This document shows, piece after piece, positions 6,609-12,575 of a stretch of DNA of 12,575 nucleotides. Position 1 is the first letter of the stretch. The number at the start of each line of letters is the position of its first letter. A program made the translations under genes and the position numbers. The stretch is taken from assembly GCA_964514215.1 (NCBI GenBank), contig CAZEPW010000079.1, positions 1 through 12,575 on the forward strand, read 5' to 3'. Under the pieces are notes generated by a model, which was given only the letters and a program-made list of their open reading frames with translations, did no database searches and had not been told where the DNA came from. The stretch is from CAYQUC01 sp964514215 (GTDB lineage: Bacteria; Pseudomonadota; Gammaproteobacteria; UBA6429; Thiohalophilaceae).

Positions 6609-6642
6609 TTAACTGAATAGTGATAACGTATATAATTATAAT
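6609..6642 (+). promoter_or_regulatory. Possible envC promoter
   Basis: TTAACT (6609-6614) and TATAAT (6631-6636) are separated by 16 bases in the 74-base gap between gpmI and envC. Initiation near 6643 would give a very short leader before the envC ATG at 6664. The -35 match is modest and AT-rich DNA produces such boxes by chance. Confidence 0.3.
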
Positions 6643-6663
6643 AGGCGGCTTAAAATAAAATAA

Positions 6664-7824
6664 ATGCTACATAAAACAGGACATTATCTGGTACTACTGT
6701 TTATCCTAACTACTGCACTGCCAGTAATAGCCGATGATTCAGTCATCCACAAAAAACAATTAGATAATCTTCGCAAACGCATTGGCGGTCTACGTGATGA
6801 ATTAAACGTAATTCGCGGCGAACATGCCCACGTTCGAAACGAACTACAAGAAACCGAATTAAAAATTAACAAATTTATCACCACACTAAAATCACTTACC
6901 CGAAATATCCGTCAACAAAATAACGAACTAATTCGTCTTAAAAAAGACAAATCTCGTTATCAAAAAGACATGGCAACCCAATTAGACTTATTAGCCATAC
7001 AAGTTCGATCTGCCTATGCCATTGGACGCCAAGAATATTTAAAGTTATTACTAAACCAAGAACATCCAGAAACAGTTGGACGAGTATTACGCTATTACCA
7101 ATACTTCAATGAAGAACGAAGTTCACGGGTGGTTCGCGCAGAAAAAATTGTCGTCAAATTAAATAAAGTCCGCAAAGCGATTAATCGAAAGGTAAGCCAG
7201 TTAGAAGGCTTACGCAAAAAACAACGTAGCCAGAAAGGTGCATTAGAAAATACCAAACGCGCACGAAGCTTAGTATTAGCTCGACTGAAATCCGAATTAT
7301 TGAATAAAGGCGAAGAACTTGGACATCTTATTCAAAATGAGCAAAAGTTAGCACGGCTGATTAAAGAAATTAATGAAGTCATGCCCGATATCCAAATGGA
7401 GCCTGGTAAACATTTAAAATTCGCAAAATTAAAAGGCAAGCTTTACTGGCCAACTGTCGGAAAAGTTAAAAAAATCTTTGGTAAGGCACGTAAAAGTAAA
7501 AAACTCAAATGGAACGGGATAATAATAAAAGCCAAATCCGGCATGAACGTACGCTCAATTTCACGTGGCCGAGTAGCCTATGCAGATTGGCTTCGAGGTT
7601 ACGGTTTATTAGTCATTATTGATCACGGTGATGGCTATATGAGTTTGTATGGCCATAATGAAAGCCTACAAAAAGAGACCGGAGACTGGGTTGAAGCAAA
7701 TGAAGTGATCGCATCGGTTGGTAATAGTGGTGGTAATGAATTTACTGGGCTATATTTTGAGATACGTCACAATGGTAAACCAACCAATCCCAGCCGTTGG
7801 TGTAAAAAAACTCGTCGGCTTTAA
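6664..7824 (+). CDS. envC: Murein hydrolase activator EnvC
   Basis: Periplasmic activator of the N-acetylmuramoyl-L-alanine amidases that split septal peptidoglycan. A signal peptide spans residues 1-23 (likely cut after Val-Ile-Ala). A long, charged coiled coil covers about 25-240. A LytM/M23 domain occupies about 258-378. That domain is degenerate, as expected for EnvC: where active M23 enzymes have a zinc-binding His and Asp there is Trp-Asn-Gly-Ile-Ile-Ile (283-288), and the HxH motif is Leu-Tyr-Phe (363-365). Only His331 (Tyr-Gly-His-Asn) remains of the zinc site. It therefore activates rather than cleaves. Length (386) is close to E. coli EnvC (419). No strong Shine-Dalgarno precedes the ATG. 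It lies between gpmI and ctpA. Confidence 0.93.
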   Translation: MLHKTGHYLVLLFILTTALPVIADDSVIHKKQLDNLRKRIGGLRDELNVIRGEHAHVRNELQETELKINKFITTLKSLTRNIRQQNNELIRLKKDKSRYQKDMATQLDLLAIQVRSAYAIGRQEYLKLLLNQEHPETVGRVLRYYQYFNEERSSRVVRAEKIVVKLNKVRKAINRKVSQLEGLRKKQRSQKGALENTKRARSLVLARLKSELLNKGEELGHLIQNEQKLARLIKEINEVMPDIQMEPGKHLKFAKLKGKLYWPTVGKVKKIFGKARKSKKLKWNGIIIKAKSGMNVRSISRGRVAYADWLRGYGLLVIIDHGDGYMSLYGHNESLQKETGDWVEANEVIASVGNSGGNEFTGLYFEIRHNGKPTNPSRWCKKTRRL

Positions 7825-8017
7825 ATATGCCCATATTATTGAACTATATAATAGTATATGGCTCTAAATTGGGGTATTTTGTAGGCATAATCGATATGTT
7901 AAGGTAGTATTTAGCATACAATAGGTAAAATAATAATTAAAAGTATTAACTTTTTAAGTGTTTAACGATCGGTGTTAAATCAATTTCTAGTATAGAGTAA
8001 TCTCGAAGGTGCAAAGA
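7825..8017 (+). other. envC-ctpA intergenic region
   Basis: A 193-base AT-rich gap. It holds an imperfect stem (GCCCATAT at 7829-7836 against ATATGGC at 7856-7862) without a T-run, and a small inverted repeat TTTAAC (7961-7966) / GTTAAA (7974-7979). The length suggests a separate ctpA promoter, but I see no convincing -35/-10 pair. Confidence 0.3.
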
Positions 8018-9376
8018 ATGAATTCAGTATTACGAACCAGTTTTATAATGGCAATTGGTCTGGTTGCCGGTATCATGCTTGCCGTTGGCACGGGTGTCTG
8101 GGCTGACAAATCGGCTCCAAGTTATAAAGGCTTGCCGCTTGATGATATTCGTAATTTAAGTGAAGTATTTGGCAAAATTAAAGAAAACTATGTTGAAGAA
8201 GTTGAAGACAAAACCCTATTAGAAAATGCCATACGCGGTATGTTATCTGGCTTAGACCCTCATTCTACCTACCTTGATAAAGAATCATTTCGCGAATTAC
8301 GTGTTGGCACTAGTGGCGAATTTGGTGGGCTCGGCATCGTCGTCGGAATGGAAAATGGTTTCGTTAAAGTAGTCTCACCAATTGATGATACCCCAGCAGC
8401 GCGAGCAGGAATTGAAGCCGGTGATTTAATTATCAGACTTGATGAAACGCCCGTTAAAGGCATGACCTTAGATGACGCCGTTAAAATCATGCGTGGTAAG
8501 CCAGGCTCACCAATTAAATTAATGGTTGTTCGAGAAGGAAAAAACAAACCTTTTGATGTCACCATCGTGCGCGATAAAATACGCGTTAAAAGTGTCAAAC
8601 CAAAAATGCTCGAAGCAGGCTATGGTTATATTCGTATCACCCAATTCCAACAACGAACTGGCAGTGACTTATTGAATGCGATTAAAAAATTAGAAAAAGA
8701 AAACGATAATAAATTACGTGGCGTTGTTTTAGATTTACGAAATAATCCAGGAGGCTTATTAGATGCTGCCGTTGATGTAACTGATGCATTTATCGGAAGC
8801 GGTAAAATCGTAGTGTCCGTTAAAGGCCGTAATAAAGACAATCAAGATATACGTCGCTCAAAAAATAGCGATCAAATAAAAGGTGTGCCATTAGTTGTAT
8901 TAGTTAATGGTGGTTCAGCCTCCGCATCTGAAATTGTAGCCGGTGCATTACAAGATCATAAACGTGCAGTGATTATGGGAACACAAACCTTTGGTAAAGG
9001 TTCAGTGCAATCAGTCGTGCCTCTTGGCAATAATGCCGGTCTAAAATTAACAACCGCGCGTTACTACACGCCATCAGGCCGAACCATTCAAGCAAAAGGT
9101 ATCACCCCGGATATCGTGCTCGACAATTTAAAAGTGGACATTAAAAAAACAGAAAATGTGTTTAAACCAATTAAAGAAGCCGATTTAAGTGGCCACTTGG
9201 AAAATGACAAAGACACAAAACCAAGCAAAGACAAAAAGTCTAAAGATACTAATAAAGATGATTCTAGCAAAAAAGACGACAAAAAAACCAAAAAGGAAAG
9301 CTTGGCCAAAACAGATTACCATTTATACGAAGCGCTAAACTTACTCAAAGGCTTACATTTACTAAGCAGCCGATAA
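8018..9376 (+). CDS. ctpA: Carboxyl-terminal processing protease (S41 family)
   Basis: Periplasmic serine protease that trims or degrades envelope proteins from their C-terminus. The 452-residue product starts with a signal peptide or anchor (about residues 5-28, ending Val-Trp-Ala), followed by an N-terminal helical region, a PDZ domain (about 97-185) that recognises substrate tails, and the S41 core. The Ser/Lys dyad is in Gly-Gly-Ser-Ala-Ser302-Ala-Ser-Glu-Ile and Phe-Gly-Lys327-Gly-Ser. A Lys/Asp-rich low-complexity stretch (about 395-430) precedes the C-terminal helix. The ATG at 8018 is preferred because GAAGG (8005-8009) lies 8 bases upstream; the in-frame GTG at 8009 overlaps that Shine-Dalgarno. 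The envC-ctpA-deacetylase order is known from pseudomonads. In Pseudomonas aeruginosa CtpA degrades peptidoglycan cross-link hydrolases; the substrate here is unknown. Confidence 0.93.
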   Translation: MNSVLRTSFIMAIGLVAGIMLAVGTGVWADKSAPSYKGLPLDDIRNLSEVFGKIKENYVEEVEDKTLLENAIRGMLSGLDPHSTYLDKESFRELRVGTSGEFGGLGIVVGMENGFVKVVSPIDDTPAARAGIEAGDLIIRLDETPVKGMTLDDAVKIMRGKPGSPIKLMVVREGKNKPFDVTIVRDKIRVKSVKPKMLEAGYGYIRITQFQQRTGSDLLNAIKKLEKENDNKLRGVVLDLRNNPGGLLDAAVDVTDAFIGSGKIVVSVKGRNKDNQDIRRSKNSDQIKGVPLVVLVNGGSASASEIVAGALQDHKRAVIMGTQTFGKGSVQSVVPLGNNAGLKLTTARYYTPSGRTIQAKGITPDIVLDNLKVDIKKTENVFKPIKEADLSGHLENDKDTKPSKDKKSKDTNKDDSSKKDDKKTKKESLAKTDYHLYEALNLLKGLHLLSSR

Positions 9377-9394
9377 TAAATAGTAGTTTTAGCA

Positions 9395-10237
9395 TTGAAA
9401 GGAATCCTACTATTAACTAACTTAAAACGACAGCACATTATTGCTGTCGTTTTTTTATTTGCCATAGAGCAATTTATCCCATCCAGCTTTGCCGCAGAAA
9501 CAAACGGCACAACGATAGAAAAATTACGCCCAGCTGTTAGTATTATAATCGATGATATTGGCGATCGTTATAAAGATGGCCTTCGAGCCGTCAGCATAGC
9601 CGCACCTTACACCTATTCATTCTTGCCCAATACACCCTATGCTAAACGGTTAGCAAAAAAAGCCCACGAAATGAATAAAGAAGTCATGTTACATATCCCC
9701 ATGCAAGCTATCAATGGCAAAAAGCTTGGCCCAAATGGGCTCACCAACGATATGACGCGCGATGAATTTAATAAAACACTAAAAAATGCCTTCAAGTCCG
9801 TCCCATACGTTGTTGGGATAAATAACCACATGGGCAGTTTGCTTTCTGCAGATAAAGAAATAATGCGCTGGTTAATGAATTTTGTTGTTAGTCAAAAAAA
9901 AGGACTTTATTTTATCGACAGTAGAACAAGCGCAAACTCTGTCATTGTTGATGTCGCAAAAGAAAAAAATGTTAAAGTATTATCACGCGATACTTTTATT
10001 GACTACAAGGCCTCGATTGAAAACATAACCAAACAAATCCACTATTTAATTAAAATTGCCAAAAAAAATGGTTCGGCCGTTGGAATTGCACACCCCTATC
10101 CAAACACACTAACCGTACTCGAAACAGCCTGGCCACTATTCTATGAAGCCGGTGTTGATCTTGTCCCTGTTTCAGAGCTAATCAAATTAAACTATAAAAA
10201 AGAATTATCCGAATGGCGACTGTCCTCGTCCCATTAG
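9395..10237 (+). CDS. Divergent polysaccharide deacetylase family protein (YibQ type)
   Basis: Exported protein of the divergent polysaccharide deacetylase family (DUF610/YibQ), which has the NodB-like barrel; its reaction is not established. The 280-residue product has basic residues (Leu-Lys-Arg-Gln-His, 10-14) and a hydrophobic core that ends Ser-Ser-Phe-Ala (about 30-33), a good signal peptide. Family landmarks are Ile-Ile-Asp-Asp-Ile-Gly (51-56), Val-Met-Leu-His-Ile-Pro-Met (97-103), Gly-Ile-Asn-Asn-His-Met-Gly-Ser (141-148), Tyr-Phe-Ile-Asp-Ser-Arg-Thr (172-178) and Gly-Ile-Ala-His-Pro-Tyr (230-235). The start is uncertain: TTG at 9395 is the only usual initiation codon before the domain, yet the AAAGGA at 9398-9403 lies after it. 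A terminator-like hairpin occupies the signal-peptide codons. It begins 18 bases after ctpA, and its end overlaps the yajL-like gene by 25 bases. Confidence 0.87.
   Translation: MKGILLLTNLKRQHIIAVVFLFAIEQFIPSSFAAETNGTTIEKLRPAVSIIIDDIGDRYKDGLRAVSIAAPYTYSFLPNTPYAKRLAKKAHEMNKEVMLHIPMQAINGKKLGPNGLTNDMTRDEFNKTLKNAFKSVPYVVGINNHMGSLLSADKEIMRWLMNFVVSQKKGLYFIDSRTSANSVIVDVAKEKNVKVLSRDTFIDYKASIENITKQIHYLIKIAKKNGSAVGIAHPYPNTLTVLETAWPLFYEAGVDLVPVSELIKLNYKKELSEWRLSSSH
9424..9456 (+). terminator. Intrinsic terminator within the start of the deacetylase gene
   Basis: CGACAGCA (9428-9435), loop CATTAT, TGCTGTCG (9442-9449), then seven Ts (9450-9456). The stem is a perfect 8 bp, extended by A-T pairs from the AAAA at 9424-9427. 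By structure it is the clearest rho-independent terminator in the window. It lies 50 bases after the ctpA stop, where the end of the ctpA transcript would be expected, but also about 11 to 20 codons into the next open frame. It may act as an attenuator for the downstream gene. Confidence 0.75.
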
Positions 10238-10763
10238 CGCAAGGCTGTGAAGAACTCGAAGCCGTCACCATTATGGATTTAATGGTGCGAGCGGGTATCA
10301 ATGTTATTTCAACAGGTTTGGATGACAAACCCATAATAGCCAGCCGAGGCACGACACTTATCGCTAGCACGACAATAAATAAAGTTAAAGCCAATCAGCT
10401 CAACATGATGGTTTTGCCTGGAGGCCTTCCCGGAGCAGACAATTTAAATTCCGATCCTTATATTCAAAATTTAATTATGCAATTAAATGAAAATAATAAA
10501 CCCATTGCAGCAATCTGCGCAGCCCCTAAAGTGCTTGCATCGTTAGGTCTATTAAAAAGCAAAAAAGCCACGGCTTTTCCGGTATTTTAGAAGACTTAAA
10601 AATCAAAAATATTCAACTGGAACACAACCATGCCGTTGTCCACGATGGTAATATTATCACTTCACGCGGCCCCGGAACCGCAATGGATTTTACTTTAGCT
10701 TTAATCGAAATTCTCTGCGGCAAAGCGAAAAAAATCCAAGTTGAAAAAAAATTGCAACGTTAA
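10213..10763 (+). pseudogene. DJ-1/YajL-family protein, interrupted by a one-base frameshift
   Basis: Homologue of the DJ-1/PfpI superfamily (YajL, ThiJ), cytosolic proteins linked to protection from oxidative and carbonyl stress. The first frame (10213-10590) encodes 125 residues with Glu16 in Gly-Cys-Glu-Glu-Leu-Glu and the nucleophile Cys102 in Ala-Ile-Cys-Ala-Ala-Pro, then stops after Ala-Phe-Pro-Val-Phe. Adding one G at the GG of 10581-10582 would give Phe-Pro-Gly-Ile-Leu-Glu-Asp-Leu and open the frame to TAA 10761-10763. That second part includes the family motif Ser-Arg-Gly-Pro-Gly-Thr (10662-10679). The repaired protein would have about 183 residues, normal for the family. The ATG overlaps the end of the deacetylase gene by 25 bases, suggesting co-translation. 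Either a recent pseudogene or a sequencing error. Confidence 0.88.
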
Positions 10764-10880
10764 ATTAAAATAGTGCAATCCAGAATTAATAGTAGTTGAT
10801 TTTAATCCTTTGTTTAAATCCAATTTTTTTCACAGTACCAGTACACCTAAGATATTTTTACTTATACCTCCATGATTCTA

Positions 10881-12257
10881 TCAGCGAACCCATTGAGCAA
10901 CTACTGAATAAGACTCACCCTCATAGGTAAATTTATTACCAGCAGTTATTTCAGAAATATCATAACCACCAAAAAGGGTTAAATTATAAACAACACCAGA
11001 CATTAACACTGCACTTAGACCATTCGGCAGTTCAGGTAACGTAACTGAATTTGAATTTCCATTTATCCTGATATCCCAACCAGAAAAATTACGGTCTCGA
11101 GCGCTAATATACAAAGATTGTCTTTCAACACCATTATCAACTGTATCCCACGAAATTGTCCTACCCCGTTGATTTGGTGGTATTAATGGGATATTAGAGA
11201 TTTTTGGAGAGATTGAAATATTATTTTCGCCAACTAAAAATTTGTTAGTATAATAACTCCAGTAAGATAAATTCGAGTTACTTGCTGATATGGAAAAATA
11301 CAAATTTACAAAATCAAATGGTGTTATGTAAGCTTCAATAATAGAATTTGGTGTTATTGCTATTGGGTTTGAAGATGAGCTAGCATGCGAAAACAAAACA
11401 ACGTTATGAGTTCGAGTAGGAAAATCGGTTGATTTGAAGCTCCCCGCAAAATAAACGGTGTTTGCAGTAAACCCAACTGGAAAAGTTATATTATTGATAC
11501 CCAACAGCGTAGATTGAGCTGGTTTAACAAAAGCATCTTGCAGAATAACATTATTGGTATTAACAGCACCTGTTTCCGTCGTTGTATTGGTTGTAAATTG
11601 AGGTATCAAAAAGGCATCAACCAGAACATAATCACCATTTGAATTTCGAGTGCTTTCAAATACCCACAACTCATTAGAAATTGAAGTATTGATATCTGTT
11701 TCAAAAGCAATTTCATAATTATAACTAGACGAATTATTTTTGATGGAAGAAAATCCTGAATATAATCGTCTCGGCTCGGAAGCATAAGAAAATCTAATAT
11801 TACTATCCACAGCAGCATTCGAAATTGAACCACCAAGATTAACGTATGAAATATTTCTTGTTTCTGGAGTTTGCGATCTATTATTACGATACAGATACAA
11901 ATTTAAACGATTACCCGATAACGCATCCACATAATATTCACTCGCCCACCGATATTCCGAGCCACCAAAAAGGTGTACATCATGCTTAGCAGGACTAAGC
12001 CCATCAAAACGAACAAAGCCATTTTGGTCTGTTAATAAGCACGAGCCATTATTATCCAGTTGAATCATTGCACCTTCAAATGGGAGCAGTGTATCTCCAG
12101 AAATTACATTGACTTGTATACTATTGGCCGTTATTTGGGTGTTCGATGTGGAATTAGTAGGACAGTTTACTGCAGCTGTTGTAGTGTTATCGGTACACGA
12201 TACTAAAAAAAATAAATGGAAAAAGAATAGTAAAAATAGATTTGTATTTTTTTTCAT
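10881..12257 (-). CDS. Putative outer-membrane lipoprotein with carboxypeptidase-regulatory-like domain
   Basis: Not recognised as a named gene. The 458-residue product begins with a lipoprotein signal (two lysines, Phe/Leu-rich core, lipobox Leu-Val-Ser-Cys21). Thr at position +2 predicts outer-membrane sorting by the Lol rule. An Asn/Thr-rich linker (22-45) leads to a domain at about 47-124 that resembles the carboxypeptidase regulatory-like beta-sandwich (Val-Ile-Ser-Gly-Asp-Thr-Leu-Leu-Pro-Phe-Glu-Gly-Ala, then Thr-Asp-Gln-Asn-Gly-Phe-Val-Arg-Phe-Asp-Gly-Leu). The remainder is beta-rich and full of Asn and Ser. The C-terminal 90 residues, from Thr-Ile-Ser-Trp370-Asp, have the look of an immunoglobulin/fibronectin-like domain. 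No enzyme motif is seen. AAGGA lies 7 bases before the ATG. It is convergent with the yajL-like gene and divergent from the next one. Confidence 0.75.
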   Translation of the reverse strand: MKKNTNLFLLFFFHLFFLVSCTDNTTTAAVNCPTNSTSNTQITANSIQVNVISGDTLLPFEGAMIQLDNNGSCLLTDQNGFVRFDGLSPAKHDVHLFGGSEYRWASEYYVDALSGNRLNLYLYRNNRSQTPETRNISYVNLGGSISNAAVDSNIRFSYASEPRRLYSGFSSIKNNSSSYNYEIAFETDINTSISNELWVFESTRNSNGDYVLVDAFLIPQFTTNTTTETGAVNTNNVILQDAFVKPAQSTLLGINNITFPVGFTANTVYFAGSFKSTDFPTRTHNVVLFSHASSSSNPIAITPNSIIEAYITPFDFVNLYFSISASNSNLSYWSYYTNKFLVGENNISISPKISNIPLIPPNQRGRTISWDTVDNGVERQSLYISARDRNFSGWDIRINGNSNSVTLPELPNGLSAVLMSGVVYNLTLFGGYDISEITAGNKFTYEGESYSVVAQWVR

Positions 12258-12466
12258 AGCATTATCCTTTGCTGATTACTTATTATGATTAAGGTATGAT
12301 TTATTATTCTGCGACTATTATTTCACACGCATAATATATTACACTAGTTTTTATTTAATCGGGGGTTTATCTCGAAGTTAGCCACAAATGTGTAAAGCCA
12401 TATTCGACAATTCTAAAACTTCGAAAGATTAATCCATATTAACTTAATATAATAATAAGGAATAAT
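12258..12466. other. Divergent spacer between the lipoprotein gene and the last gene
   Basis: A 209-base AT-rich region that must hold promoters for both flanking genes. An 8-bp inverted repeat, TCGAAGTT (12372-12379) and AACTTCGA (12417-12424), encloses 37 bases. No clear promoter pair or terminator was identified. Confidence 0.3.
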
Positions 12467-12575
12467 ATGAAAACAATTTTTTTGTATATGATGTTAATTA
12501 TTTCACCCGTATCTTTTGCCAGTCAACAAGCTGTAACGGATACGGGTGTAATCGTTATATTAAATGACGACGGCA
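12467..12575 (+). CDS. N-terminus of a small exported protein, cut by the window edge
   Basis: The reading frame starts with ATG at 12467, preceded by AAGGA at 12457-12461, and is still open at the end of the window. The 36 visible residues begin with a signal peptide (Met-Lys-Thr, a hydrophobic core, then Pro-Val-Ser-Phe-Ala at 14-18), likely cut before Ser-Gln-Gln. The mature start reads Val-Thr-Asp-Thr-Gly-Val-Ile-Val-Ile-Leu-Asn-Asp-Asp-Gly, which recalls the opening repeat of small periplasmic proteins of the DUF3157 type (x-Val-x-Leu-x-x-Asp-Gly-Thr-Trp). That resemblance is from memory and weak. Function unknown. Confidence 0.6.
   Translation, partial: MKTIFLYMMLIISPVSFASQQAVTDTGVIVILNDDG

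Noticed and set aside
6664..7824. EnvC as an active M23 peptidase
   Set aside because: The zinc-binding His/Asp and HxH residues are replaced, which matches the non-catalytic activator EnvC.
7829..7862. Imperfect hairpin after envC
   Set aside because: The arms need a bulge and several mismatches, and no T-run follows.
8269..8598. Minus-strand open frame within ctpA (also others at 8626-8841, 9088-9309 and 9637-9831)
   Set aside because: They are antisense to well-supported genes, with no ribosome-binding site or recognisable protein features.
12372..12424. 8-bp inverted repeat TCGAAGTT/AACTTCGA upstream of the last gene
   Set aside because: The 37-base spacing and lack of promoter context make chance likely; recorded in the spacer entry only.
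1..12575. CRISPR array, tRNA, rRNA or phage/defence island
   Set aside because: No regularly spaced repeats, tRNA-like cloverleaf, rRNA sequence, integrase or defence-type protein was seen.

Overview
The window looks like the chromosome of an AT-rich gammaproteobacterium (G+C roughly 40% by eye). The main evidence is gene order. The minus-strand series rhodanese(yibN)-grxC-secB-gpsA, back to back with plus-strand gpmI-envC and a YibQ-type divergent polysaccharide deacetylase, is the arrangement known from Escherichia coli. ctpA between envC and the deacetylase resembles the pseudomonad arrangement. SecB and an EnvC-type amidase activator also fit a proteobacterium. I cannot name the genus.

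Layout. Positions 61-1297 hold a decayed IS4-family insertion sequence whose transposase carries a frameshift, a nonsense codon and probably a shortened C-terminus. Positions 1353-4612 are a minus-strand block, in transcription order: an ArsR-family repressor, a membrane-anchored rhodanese, glutaredoxin 3 (grxC), a zinc-finger thioredoxin 2 (trxC), the export chaperone secB and glycerol-3-phosphate dehydrogenase gpsA. The 417-bp AT-rich spacer at 4613-5029 carries a striking cluster of inverted repeats that is a good candidate operator. Positions 5030-10763 are a plus-strand block: gpmI, envC, ctpA, the divergent polysaccharide deacetylase and a DJ-1/YajL-family gene broken by a one-base frameshift. 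A large minus-strand lipoprotein gene (10881-12257) and the beginning of a small exported protein (12467 to the window edge) close the window.

How the genes work together. The minus-strand block combines thiol and sulfur handling (rhodanese, glutaredoxin, thioredoxin) with protein export (SecB) and phospholipid precursor supply (GpsA). The ArsR-type protein has cysteines at residues 39 and 105. Their context and 66-residue spacing match the persulfide-sensing SqrR/BigR group, which would make sense beside a rhodanese, but this is inference. The plus-strand block is mostly envelope related: EnvC activates peptidoglycan amidases, CtpA is a periplasmic protease, and the YibQ-type protein is a secreted deacetylase-fold protein.

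Points most worth a second look: the candidate persulfide sensor with its operator cluster; an apparently perfect intrinsic terminator inside the signal-peptide codons of the deacetylase gene; an IS leader hairpin that would hide the transposase ribosome-binding site; trxC placed between secB and grxC; and the frameshifted yajL-like gene. I see no CRISPR array, tRNA, rRNA or defence system.
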